Assembly (NCBI GenBank): GCA_001929475.1
Contig: LXFE01003829.1
Location: 9,173 to 27,322, forward strand
Reading direction: 5' to 3'
Length of the DNA: 18,150 bases
Origin: Neolecta irregularis DAH-3
Taxonomy: Eukaryota; Ascomycota; Neolectomycetes; Neolectales; Neolectaceae
A program made the translations under genes and the position numbers. How positions within the stretch are numbered: position 1 is the stretch's first letter; each line of letters begins with the position of its first letter. This document shows positions 1 to 9,642 of the stretch, piece by piece. The notes beneath the pieces were generated by a model. The model saw only the letters and a program-made list of their open reading frames with translations. It searched no databases and was not told the origin of the DNA.

Positions 1-641
1 CGCGTAGGATTTCCACGTTGTAATATATCAGCACGCCGCAATTTCGCCTCTTTCTTCAATTCTATAACTTTACGTCGCAGCTCCAGTTTCTTCTTTGACT
101 TTGGAATTATTCGTCCTTGTTCATTCCATTTCTCCCAGACACTATCACCTCTCCTTTTCCACCTTTCTTCGCGACGGGTTTGCTCTTCTTCAGTCATGGG
201 CTTCCATTTCGATCTGAGAATGCGGCGAATCGCTTCTGGTGATACTTTGAAAATAGAGGATAATCTAGAAACGTCGTATTCGGGAAACTAGTAGAAATTC
301 GTTAAAGTAAGAGATGCAAGAGTTACTTGTTTATTTAATGCCCTCACTCCCTCTATAGCATCCGGCGAAAGACGTTTAATAGGCTTCCAGCCCTCTGGAA
401 ATTTCTTTTTTAATGCCAGTTGCTGTTGTTGCCAAGGCTCAAGTTTGACAAATTTGCTGTTTGGAAATATTGGCGGGGGTTTTGGTTTGGGCAGTTCATC
501 AGGGAAACGAATTGCAGGGTTTGGAAGGATCCATTTATCTATGCGGTTTCGTTGTAGGCAAGGTATATTTGAGAATAGACGCGACAAGGCGATGATATGA
601 GATTTGGAAATGGATGTCCCGTTACAGTTTGATATAGGCAT
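1..641 (-). CDS. RRG9: RRG9/neugrin-like mitochondrial protein, C-terminus cut by window edge
   Basis: Exons 641-327 and 287-1 (open at the left edge), with a 39-nt intron at 288-326 that ends in an in-frame TAG if retained. Exon 1 gives 105 residues. Its N-terminus lacks acidic residues ([20 protein letters not shown]), which fits import into mitochondria, and it contains a proline-rich stretch (PKPKPPPIF). Exon 2 holds the family core: a short helix-turn-helix-like segment ([18 protein letters not shown]), then a long, highly charged helix rich in Lys, Arg and Glu. This order matches RRG9/neugrin proteins, which are needed for maintenance or expression of the mitochondrial genome. The start is the first ATG. 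It lies 96 nt from the divergently read IES2 gene. Family assignment is from remembered conservation; the intron is inferred from the frame. Confidence 0.8.
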
Positions 642-737
642 GCGGTTATGAGGCCAGAATTCTCAAAGCCAGAATTGGAATTTTGGCATTACCCAACTTG
701 GACTCTTCCAAAATATCATAAAAGCGTGTCTATCTAA
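642..737. promoter_or_regulatory. short bidirectional promoter between RRG9-like and IES2 genes
   Basis: The two start codons point away from each other and are only 96 nt apart, so both promoters and both 5' leaders must share this interval. I see no clear TATA box and no obvious factor site. Confidence 0.5.
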
Positions 738-1725
738 ATGTCACGGCGTGCTTCAAATCGTATTGTTCCATCAGAATCATCAGTCGCAGAGGAAGATCCT
801 TTTAGTTCAGACCTTTCAGAGCTTGATTCTAGCGACCCTGGAGAGGACGACGACGAGGATGTTACTTTGACACCAGGAACTTTCAGAACACCAAGACTCA
901 AGATCAAGCTAAACGTGCCGCTGGAAAAGGATCGAATCGTCTCTTCAAATAAGGGGAAGGGGGCAAAACAGCGAAGAGCCGGCCGCTCACTTGATTCAGA
1001 GAGTTCTGGCGACGAGCTGAATCTCGCAGATGATGTGGAAATGGAGGACGATGTGGATATCGGCGATAACCAGGATGTGGAAATCGAGTTTGATAGTTTC
1101 GAGAGCACTCCTGCCCCCGAAATTTCCAAGATGACAAAACGGCAGAGAGCAAAGGTAGAAGATCACGGCGATACCTTGTTGGAATTATCTAATGGTATGC
1201 GACTGACTAATTGCTTGGCTGACTGGACAGCCCCGCAAACGCGTAAAACTCTCACTGCAGAGGAACAAGCACTACGAAGAAGTGAAATTGCTCGGAAACG
1301 CAAGAACCACACTGAACAGAAACTTGAAGAGGAAAAGGTGCCATGTTTTCCGTGATGATTATTGACAGCAGGTTGACACCATCAACCGTCTTTTGAAGAA
1401 ACAGGCGGTTCGTAGGAAAAGCAAAAAGATTGAAGAGGATGTGGGAGCTGATGATGATGTTTCAACTGCTGGACAGCAACTTCCCCCTCGGCCAATTTCA
1501 ACGCGATGGATAGATAACAAGGATGGCACTGTACTTGGAGTGCCGGATGCATGGCTAGAAACACGGTTTGGAGAGTTCTTCGCCTCACAAGCAAAGATCC
1601 AGCCTCCAAAGCCACGAGATAGATGTGCCTCCTGTGGAGGAGAGGGGAAATATCGATCTATTGCATTTTCTGGCAAACGCGCATGTTCAATACAATGTCT
1701 AAAAGTTGTTGAGGGTAAAGGGTAG
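738..1725 (+). CDS. IES2: INO80 chromatin-remodelling complex subunit IES2 (INO80B type)
   Basis: Exons 738-1337 and 1372-1725; the intron 1338-1371 is only 34 nt. The product is 317 aa. The first half is acidic and Ser-rich, with runs of Asp and Glu at about residues 15-40 and 90-125, typical of disordered parts of chromatin proteins. Next comes the PAPA-1 region: basic, helical, with KTLTAEEQALRRSEIARKRK, running across the splice junction into INRLLKKQA. The C-terminus holds a HIT-type zinc finger fragment (CASCGGEGKY ... CSIQC). Ies2 binds and activates the Ino80 ATPase in the nucleus. The splice is supported because joining KLEEEK to VDTINRLLKKQ restores the family sequence. The acceptor is a tandem CAGCAG, so a one-Gln variant is possible. 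The minus-strand frames over this gene are shadows. Confidence 0.9.
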
Positions 1726-1751
1726 CAAGGGCCTGTTTTGGACAAATACTA

Positions 1752-2859
1752 TTATTGAAAGAGAAGGGAATCTAGCATTAGTAACAGTATACTTGCTCCA
1801 AGTAGAAAGCCCACTAGATACCGAATAGCGGACTTGTTTCGGGCACGAGCCTGTTTCAGTTGCAGGTTTCCAGACTGCACATGTTCTGTTGTTGCGTGTG
1901 CTTCTTCGTACAAGGCGTCAGTGAGTTGGGTTTGCGAGACGAGATGATTTGCTAGTTCTGTTTGCAATGAGGCGATGTCGATCAAGGCTTTCTCGGCAGT
2001 GCTGTTGTTAATAGAGCAGCACAGGGTAGTGCATACCGCACTTGAGTCAACGAGCTTTCAAACTCTAATAGCAGCGATTTATTTTCAGACTCGAGTAGCT
2101 GCAGTAGCTCTGGGGTTAAAGAGGGATCTTGGTCTTGGGAATGAGTCTCGTCTGGAGGTACATATGCCGGTCTGCGTCTCTCGGAAGCAGTCGGTAGCAG
2201 GCTGTTTTTGTATCAGTAGCTGGTTTGGGCACAACAACACCTCTGGCTCTTTTCGATCTGACGCTGGACGCGGATTTCTTGTTGCTTTGCCTGAATACTC
2301 GACACTTGACTGAGCTTCTGGTTGAGAAACCAAGTGATTCCGCTTCTGTGCGCAGCCAGCAGATCGCTGACGGCCTGCAAGCGAGGGTCTATGAACAGAC
2401 CTTTGACCCAGGATGCAGAGGGCGCGGCATTGCGGCGAGCTCGGTATCAGATTGGCGGGCGCGGTGTGATTATACCGGTTTCCACGCTTTCGAGAGTCCT
2501 GACCCGGTCCTTGCACTGGCGGATGAGAGTTTTCACCTCAAAGTCGACCTGGTCGCGCTGCTGGTCTGTCAAGGTGGTGACTGCAATTGATGGATCTGCG
2601 AGCAGCTGGTGGAACGAGAGAGTTGTCTTGTCCGAGGTGCGAGCGTCTTTGAGATACGCACCACGGATCCGGTGCAGCAGCCCGCCGAGCGACGATACGT
2701 GCGCATACTAAACAGCATTCAGCGCATCCAGCAGCACCAACAGCTTCTCACCACACGCAGCGCTTCCCGCACAAACTCGTCGCCGACATTTACAGACACC
2801 TCGGGCCGGCGAGCAGCACCGCCAGGCAGCAGCGAGACGAACAATGCCGTCTGATCCAT
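1752..2859 (-). CDS. UFE1: ER syntaxin UFE1 / syntaxin-18 (Qa-SNARE)
   Basis: Five exons: 2859-2752, 2707-2476, 2439-2241, 2201-2037, 2001-1752; introns of 44, 36, 39 and 35 nt. The product is 317 aa. The N-terminal part has the syntaxin-18 pattern (FVREALRVYAHVSSLGGLL, then LTDQQRDQVDFEVKTLIRQC at about residues 80-105). The SNARE helix is at about 240-290, starting TAEKALIDIASLQTELANHL, with Gln258 or Gln260 as candidate zero-layer residue. A single C-terminal membrane anchor spans about 295-316 (YLVGFLLGASILLLML). This is a tail-anchored Qa-SNARE used for retrograde Golgi-to-ER fusion. Two introns show strong branch sites (TACTGATAC, TATTAAC). The second intron ends in GAG, which is unusual. 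Without these introns the frame is broken four times, yet the joined exons keep phase throughout. Confidence 0.82.
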
Positions 2860-3231
2860 GTCGGCGCAGTGTGCGATTAAAATCAGATGACAGGTGTTTT
2901 TATTTGGAACGAGATAATGGAGCAATGCGGTGTGGGGGTGAGTTGTCGAGGCGTTATTTATTCGCCACCACACCACTAAGCACTGCCACAGTTTACCGAC
3001 CTTGGACGCCACAGCCGCGATTTTGGCGATGCAAACCCGCCTATGGTACGAAAATAATACAACTGATATATATCGAAAGTGTGTCTGTTGTTTTACTTTT
3101 CTATGATCTGGGTCTGACCGCTACAGGTCATGTCGCTTTATTGGCCCATAGTCCTTGTAGTGCTTGTAGGATAAGTTCTATCCATCCTGTCCTTGGATCT
3201 AAGAATCGCTTTGTGTTATCCAAACTATGTT
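2860..3231. promoter_or_regulatory. divergent promoter interval, UFE1 and BNA3-type gene
   Basis: This 372-nt gap separates two outward-facing start codons and must contain both promoters. A TATATAT run lies at about 3067-3073, roughly 160 nt before the plus-strand start. A plus-strand open frame crosses the gap but is not in the aminotransferase frame and has no recognisable content. I see no other structure. Confidence 0.4.
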
Positions 3232-4965
3232 ATGCTAGCCACTCCACAATTTTACAGCCACAGCCTGCGTCCTACCCCGCGATTCCTCCTGTGCCGCCAA
3301 TTCCACCGTGCGAAAATGATCCGCCCTTCGGCCAAAATCGCCTCAAGCAACCAGGACGTATGGACAATCTTCAATACTGCAGCCGCAGAAACCCCAGGCG
3401 TTGTACATTTAGGCCAGGGATTCATGAAGTTCGCCATGCTTGCAACCAATTCTAAGAGCCATAGCTTTAATCCGCCAGATTTCCTCCTCGACGCGGCTAA
3501 AAAGGCGCTCGACATTGTCAGCTGCAACCAGTACAGCCATACAAAGGGCCGCGAGCGACTGAGGAAAGCTATAGCAAACGTCTACAGTCCTTTGTTCAAC
3601 AGAAAAATCAACTATGAGACCGAGGTCGTTGTTACCGCTGGCGCAAACGAAGTATTGCCCTGTCTCGCTATTTCCTGATCGGTAGGGCATGTTTTCTGCC
3701 TGGGCTGCATTTTTGGACCAAGATGACGAGGCACCCCGCTTCTTCGTACTTCAATAACGATAGGTCATTGTTTTTGAACCCTTCTTTGATCAGTACGTTT
3801 CCAACATTGCTATGAACGGCGGAAAACTCGTCTACTGCCCAATCCATCCACCCTCTGATGAAACCAAGAATATGTCTTCTGCAGAATGGACAGTGGACAT
3901 GCAAGAGGTTTAAAAAATCTTGATCCACTCATTCACACAACCAGCTTCGCTCTCTTGTCACTCCAAAGACAAAAGTCATCACGCTAAACACGCCTCATAA
4001 TCCCCTAGGTACAAATAATTGCATTCATTTGCTCATGGCTCAGGCAAAATGTTCTCGACCGAAGAACTCCTCAATATTGGCCAAATTGCAGTTGATCACA
4101 ACCTTCTTATCCTTTCCGATGAAGTGGTGCGAAATCCCACATCTAGTCACTCTTACAAAAGTATGATCGCTTGGACTATACCCCTCACCGTCGTATTGCA
4201 ACGCTCAATCCCGAATTCGCCTCCCGAACCTTGACCGTTTGCTCCGCCGGGAAAACTTTTGGTGCAACAGGCTGGAGAGTCGGCTGGTTGATCGGTGTTC
4301 CCGATCTCATTAAATATGTCTCCGCTGCTCATACTAGAATCTGCTTCACTGTCAATTCGCCTCTACAAGAAGCATGCGCCTACGCCCTTGAAGTCGCAGA
4401 AGAGAAGAATTACTATAAACAGACAGTCTCTGATTATTCCAAGCGATTTGCGACCATTAGAACAGTATTCGATGATCTCGGACTTCCGGTCAATCGCTTG
4501 CAACTTGTTGTCTCGACTAACTGGATAGTACGTCATTCCCCAGGGAGGCTATTTCCTAATGGTAAACTTTTCCAAAGTTAGCATACCATCTGGATACAAA
4601 TTTCCTGATTCAGTAACTGTAAATCGCGCCAAGTAATCCGTGTTCCTCGAATGGAGCTTACTGTCAGGGATTTCGCTATGGCATACTGGCTTCTCAAAGA
4701 AATCGGTGTAGTTGCTATGTTTGACCGTCATCTTCTGATCTGCTAATGTCTAGTCCACCTACAGAGTTCTTCATAGCGGAGCACGCTCATCTTGCTGAGG
4801 TAGGTCATATCTAACCGTATTTATTGACCCTATTACAGAACTACCTCCGGTTTGCATTCTGTAAAGATGTTGAGACGCTGAGTATTCAAAAACAATGATT
4901 CGCTACTAACCCGCCTAGAGGAGGCTGTTTGCAAATTGCGAAAGCTTGAAGCGTATATTCATTAG
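3232..4965 (+). CDS. BNA3: kynurenine aminotransferase, PLP class I/II (BNA3 type)
   Basis: Twelve exons: 3232-3428, 3465-3651, 3686-3730, 3764-3907, 3945-4008, 4044-4126, 4162-4488, 4529-4632, 4668-4718, 4754-4799, 4839-4881, 4919-4965. The introns are 33-40 nt. The product is 445 aa. The enzyme transaminates kynurenine to kynurenic acid with pyridoxal phosphate. Visible signatures: HLGQGFM near the N-terminus; NTPHNPLG (Asn210); SDEVYDRL (Asp238, Tyr241); SAGKTFGATGWR with the PLP lysine at Lys271; and a C-terminal arginine region NYLRFAFCKD. Starting at 3232 gives an Arg-rich, acid-free leader resembling a mitochondrial presequence. Starting at the in-frame ATG 3316 gives a 417-aa cytosolic form. 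Intron 3 (3731-3763) has a GC donor. Intron 1 (3429-3464) is 36 nt with no stop. Length agrees with the family. Confidence 0.85.
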
Positions 4966-5262
4966 CGTTCTCAATAGCAACAAAGGGAGATTGGATTTTC
5001 GTGGGACGCGACTTGTCGTTTTGGGGAAAGCATGTCTTACTCTTTGTCCCGTTCTCATCTCCGCATGTCTCGCGAACTTCCCTTTTACACGATTGCTTTC
5101 TACCGCAACTCGTGTTTCTATTTGAAATTGAATGAGGAACTCTCACAGCAATATGCTTGATAACATGTGCTCGTGTCTCAAACATGCCTTGCTATATTAT
5201 CAGCCCTCTTGCCTCCCATCTCCTGTTAATTGCTGGCAATCAACTTCCACTGCCTTTGTATT
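4966..5262 (+). promoter_or_regulatory. BNA3-type 3' region and PRM1 upstream region
   Basis: This is the 297-nt gap between two plus-strand genes. It should hold the aminotransferase terminator and the PRM1 promoter. PRM1 is pheromone-induced in yeast through TGAAACA elements. I found no exact copy here, only an imperfect TGTTTCT at about 5113-5119. No TATA box is obvious. The stop TAA at 5227-5229 closes the PRM1 frame upstream. Confidence 0.35.
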
Positions 5263-7759
5263 ATGTCGCCCCTGTCTTCTTCAAAGTATTCTTCACAGCA
5301 TCACGGCATGTTTCCTGTCATTCGACCAATTTCTCCTCTCGACGATCTGAGAAAATACCCAAGAATACCCGAGTCTATTCATCCTTTACACATCGACTAT
5401 TATAATTTTCTCGAAAAGGATAGAGACTACGGCTCCTCTAGAGCGCCTTCCAATGGGCTGGATATTCCTCAGTACACACCATATCTTTGTCTACCTGCGC
5501 GTCTTTCTCAGATTTGGATCAATCGTTGGACAGTCCTGCTATTTCTAATTTTTATCAGGCTTGCATTATTCACGTCTTCGCTGAGCAAAGATCTTGAAAC
5601 CGCAGAGCGGGAAATGCAGTCAGCTTGTCTTGCCTCTGAAACCGGGGCAGGTGCTCTAGCTTCGATGCCTCATTATATGGCCAAGGGAGTCAACAAGCTA
5701 ACAGCAGATACTCTCGATAAAGCAGTTGCCGCATTGACCTTGACTTTATCTTTAATCTTGACTGCCACTGAGTCAGTTATCTTGTTTTTTATTAACATGT
5801 ACAAACGTAATACCACGGTTTTCTTTAAATACTGAGATCAGAAACATATATTTGTCTACTTAATCTCTTAATTCGCGGCAGCGTCGAAGTCGTCGCGAAC
5901 GCTACACTTGCTATAGCAGAATTCGTAAACAGCACACTGAACGTGATTGAACAAAACATCGAATCGGATATTAGCACGATAAACGATGGATTAAACGGTA
6001 TCTCGGATGCGATTAAAAAAGTTGCAAGTATTCTCGGTCAAAACATTGCACTTCCAACAGTCCAAATTCCAGCTGCAGATGCTCTTAAACATTTCAAAAT
6101 ACCAGATTCATTTGCCACCGATCTGGAGAATCTCACCAATAAAATCTCACTTAATCATGTCCAGGAACTCGCAGAAGAAGCTGTCAAATTTCCATTCGAG
6201 CAAGTGAAGGTATAAATAGTCTTGTTGTTGAATGATGTTTATCGCTTTAGGGTTTAGTCAATTCATCTCTTGGCCAGTTCAGATTTGATGAATCACTACT
6301 TATGGTACCCGATCGAGAATACGTGACATTTTGTTCGAATAATTCAAAAGTCAAACACTTTTTCTCGGACTTGTTCGCTACTATCAAAACTACTTATAAA
6401 ATCTTGACACTGCTCGTTCTCACATTTGCATTTCTCGCTATAATACCTGTTGCGATTCAAGAGTGGTGGGCATGGCGAAGGTTGAAGAGTCGAGCATCTC
6501 GATTCCTCACCGTTTTGCAAATGTCAAACACACATGATCCAATCGATCTCGTTATGATGGCCGCTAGTCCTCTTTCAGCTTGGTTGAGTTTGAAACTTTC
6601 AAATCGTTTCAAGAAGCCTCACTCTCGGGTCATGGCCCGCTGGTTTATGTCATACATCTCGACGACTCGAGCATTGGTTCTTCTTGCCATCGCTTTGGCC
6701 GGACTGCTTGCCTGTTTCCTTCAATACATTGTTCTTTCTAAATTACGAGCTGCTGCACCAGAGGTTTCTAGAGATATTGGAGACGCTCAATTGATTGTTA
6801 TGCAAAAAATCCAGAATGCGTCGACTGCGTGGGCGCAACACACAAATATGTTGATCAATACGACAGAAAATAATATAAACGCCGAGGTTTTTGGTACTCT
6901 CCCCCTGCACATTGAGAAAACTCAAAAGAAAGGCTGGATAAATACTGCAACGTCTGCCGTCAATAATACCCTAGATGTCTTTATGGATACATTAAAGTCA
7001 ACTCTTCGGGCTACATTCAACGGTACACCGCTATTCCAGGCAAATGAACTTGGTCGATTACTTCTGACCTCATTCTAGCCAATCGAAGATGTCTTCCGTT
7101 GTCTCATTTTTGGAAAAGTTCAAACTATTCAGAGTGGTCTCACATGGATTCATAATCATGCACATGTAACTCTTCCAACTTTGCCAAACAACACGTTCAC
7201 TATTCAACCCCAATCGAACGATATCCTGGCAAGTTCTGCCCATGAAACAACTATTCAATTTGAAAAAGTTCTGTTCCAACTTTCGGACAAATGGGCGAGT
7301 TCGATTCGAATTGAGGCACTCTATGCAACCGCTATTCTCTCACTTTATCTGTTGCTTGTTTTATTCGGTCTGATACGGGTATTTCTGGCTGGAAATTCTC
7401 GTAATCGTAACGATGGGATGCGTTCTTTCCTTTTGACTCCCAGTGTAGACAGCCATATGGGAGACCACCAAAAGAACGCTGTGCTGTCGCAGCAGGAGAA
7501 GTGCTTGCGATACAAAGCTGGAAGCCCACCTACTAGAGCTGCAGTTGCGACTCCTTTATCTGCATATTTCAATGATGACGACGACGATCATTGTTCTTTG
7601 AACCGAATACCACGGCCGAATTCCGAACTTCGTTTGCAGCATACACTTGCTCAGAGACCGGTGGTGGTAGAGAGACTTGACTCGATTAAAAGTGTGGATG
7701 TCAAAATCGGCAAGAAAAGTAAAAGTTGGAGGACGTCGCTGTTTCACAGCTACAAATGA
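5263..7759 (+). CDS. PRM1: plasma membrane fusion protein PRM1
   Basis: Exons 5263-5806, 5842-6209, 6251-7039, 7079-7759; introns of 35, 41 and 39 nt. The product is 793 aa, or 778 from ATG 5308. Prm1 promotes merger of plasma membranes during mating or hyphal fusion. Five hydrophobic spans are visible at about 90-107, 154-178, 355-373, 445-465 and 647-669. Family hallmarks include YTPYLCLPARLSQIWINRW before the first span, MPHYMAKGVNKLTADTLDKA, FFINMYKQTYICLLNLLIRG across the first splice, and SGLTWIHNHAHVTLP. The loops between spans 2-3 and 4-5 carry several N-x-S/T sites, as expected for extracellular loops. The last intron (7040-7078) appears to use a GC donor (CAG followed by GCAAAT). 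Splicing there restores the family pattern NGTPLFQ-PIEDVFRCLI. The tail after span 5 is hydrophilic, Asp- and Ser-rich, and probably cytosolic. Confidence 0.9.
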
Positions 7760-7961
7760 TTTGTACAGATCGACTTGCTTCATTGTAATATTTGTGGGTA
7801 TATGGAGTTTCATAGAAGTATTTGTGGGCATATGGAGTTTCGTAGCACCTAATGACTGTAATTAAGCAACTCACCTCTTTCGTGATCGACCACTATACAT
7901 CAGTCTCTCCGGCTCTTCTCTTGAAACTCCAAAACCATCAACTGAAACGCGGCTCTACGCT
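7760..7961 (+). other. intergenic gap, PRM1 to type II membrane protein gene
   Basis: This 202-nt gap between two plus-strand genes holds the two-copy 30-nt repeat and then a pyrimidine-rich stretch (about 7874-7925) just before the next start codon, as is common in fungal core promoters. I see no TATA box in it. Confidence 0.4.
7789..7848. repeat. two-copy 30-nt direct repeat downstream of PRM1
   Basis: Unit 1 is 7789-7818 and unit 2 is 7819-7848, directly adjacent. They share TATTTGTGGG, then T or C, then ATATGGAGTTTC; about 26 of 30 bases agree by eye. The repeat lies just after the PRM1 stop, so it is probably in the 3' UTR or in the promoter of the next gene. Confidence 0.85.
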
Positions 7962-9516
7962 ATGCGTGCAGTAATACGCTGGTTTGCTTGTTTGATATTT
8001 CTCGTTGGCGCTTTCCTCGCTATTATTCACGGAACCTTACATGCCAATATCGCCGCTCAGATTCGCTCTCTCAAGGATGTTGAATCCCGTTCCAAGACTA
8101 AGGAACTTTCTGTCGACCCTGTGCCCACGCTTCCCCAGCTACCAGTTCGATGTAAAGTATATACATACTTTGATCACAAAGCCGCCGATATGTCGTCCGA
8201 AAAACTACTCCTTACCATCTGGAAGAGAGCATGGTCGCATTTCGGATTACGCCCCATCGTACTCAATATTGATGATGCCAAAAAGAACACCCGGTACAAT
8301 TCGCTTGCAGCAGACCTGAGGGAAGACCCTAGCTATTTGCACTGGTTGGCGGTTTCGCAAGCGGGTGGCAGCTTGCTAATGGATTATCGGGTATTGCTGG
8401 CATCATTTTTTCGACTAGCTGATAAGCAAGGTTTTCCCCATGGCCGACCCTTTGGATCTGACTTTTGATTATCTCCGCTCATGTCAGTTCTCATCCTTAG
8501 TGAGATATTCTGCGCTTGATGCTGCTCTATTCCATGGCAGTCCGGAATCGATATCTGCACTTGTGATGAATATAACCTCCGAAAACTTCACATCAACAAA
8601 GGCACATAAAGATTTTCAGGACCCCATTCTACGTCACGCCTCCTCGTCTTTTAAAATAACACACCCGCCCCCAGGACTCGCCTATTATTCACCATCCACA
8701 GTCAAGCACCTTTATCCAAACCTCAACAATAACGAGCTCCCAGGCCTGGTAAATTCGCATCTCCACCAGGAATTTCTCCGCATACATCAGAAAGGAATAT
8801 CTATTATTGATCCCTTTCCTCCTCGTTACCATTCTGATTTATTCAACCTTCCTTCCGAACGTCTTGCACAACGAATAAGCAAATGTCCTAAAACCGAGTC
8901 TCACTTGAACTGCATACCAAATACCCCGGCATGCACACCTTGTAAAGATATACATTACTCATTCCATCACTCTTTCGGAGCGAGCATGGATGGAGTCTTC
9001 TTTTTGGTAAATCTGCCTCACCCCCTGATCTCCACTGCAATTATCCTTGAAGAAACAGCGAGCTCAATTACTCCGAACCAGCTCGTCAAATATTCGGATC
9101 GGAACGAGTGGATCAAGTTTATCACCAAGGACGTTTTTCATAAATCGCACAAAAGCATAACAGAAAAAGTGAAATATCTAGAGGATATAGCAGTACAAAA
9201 CAAACGGTCTATATGGTCAGTTTGGGATCAAGGGTTTGTAGATATCGAATCAGAGTTAGGCTTTGAACTACAAACGCTGGATGTAGGGGGCTACTCGGAT
9301 GATGTTTTGGATCTTGGGGACAGTATTCAGCTTAGAGAGCAGGCGAAACAATATATGCTGGGGAACGCGGAAGCATTAGAGTCAGGAGGCAGTTTCGAGA
9401 TCGCAGAAGCATGGCATCCCTATCACACCAAGTTTTTTCGGTTCGTCTCGGCGTGGCAAAAGAAAGTTCGACTAGAACGAAAAGAACATCCTGATTTAAG
9501 AAGCACTGACCTTTGA
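7962..9516 (+). CDS. conserved fungal type II membrane protein, glycosyltransferase-like, function unknown
   Basis: Exons 7962-8390 and 8431-9516; the intron is 40 nt. The product is 504 aa. A signal anchor lies at about residues 7-24 (WFACLIFLVGAFLAIIHGT), so the bulk should face the Golgi or ER lumen. Then come YTYFD, WKRAWSHFGLRPIVLNIDDA and SYLHWLAVSQAGGSLLMDYR, where the splice joins MDYR to VFPMADPL. The layout 'transfer-like fold start, GG, short acidic motif, FP' recalls GT-A enzymes of the GT32 kind, but the motif reads D-Y-R rather than D-x-D, so metal binding is doubtful. A cysteine cluster follows at 295, 304, 311 and 314 (C-x8-C-x6-C-x2-C). I recall similar uncharacterised proteins across Pezizomycotina. 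A role in glycan modification is inference only. It is convergent with the AAA gene, with 126 nt between stops. Confidence 0.7.
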
Positions 9517-9642
9517 AGCATCTGTCTAAATCAAACGGCGTTGGTTGGGGGTGGGGGGGGATTAAAGTTATTCATGTTCATGTATAATCGATCGCCTTAT
9601 TTAGTTTGTACATTTTCTGGAAATGCATCCGTTTTACCATTT
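9517..9642. other. convergent 3' gap with G homopolymer
   Basis: The stop codons of two convergent genes are 126 nt apart. The gap holds a run of five G, one T and eight G at 9547-9560, then AT-rich DNA. It must contain overlapping or abutting 3' UTRs. I see no stem-loop. Confidence 0.5.

Noticed and set aside
734-1152. Two long minus-strand open frames over the IES2 first exon
   Set aside because: They are antisense shadows of an acidic, Ser-rich coding region; compositions such as Ser runs mirror the plus-strand codons.
2085-2516. Minus-strand open frame of 143 codons inside the UFE1 region, suggesting a separate gene
   Set aside because: It is in a different frame from the UFE1 exons, has no family likeness, and the UFE1 exons explain the same DNA with restored phase.
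2844-3455. Plus-strand open frame of 203 codons before the aminotransferase
   Set aside because: It overlaps the true first exon in another frame and shows no domain or conserved motif.
3232-4965. Aminotransferase as a pseudogene with many frameshifts
   Set aside because: Every break coincides with a GT or GC donor, an AG acceptor 33-40 nt later and usually a branch-like motif; all 12 exons join in phase into a full-length enzyme with catalytic residues intact.
5113-5119. Pheromone response element upstream of PRM1
   Set aside because: The match to TGTTTCA is only 6 of 7 and no second copy lies nearby.
4886-5185. Minus-strand open frame of 99 codons between the aminotransferase and PRM1
   Set aside because: It overlaps the last aminotransferase exons antisense, has no recognisable content and no promoter signal.
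9547-9560. G5-T-G8 run as a functional signal
   Set aside because: A single homopolymer between convergent genes is most simply replication slippage or a 3' UTR oddity; nothing around it supports a role.
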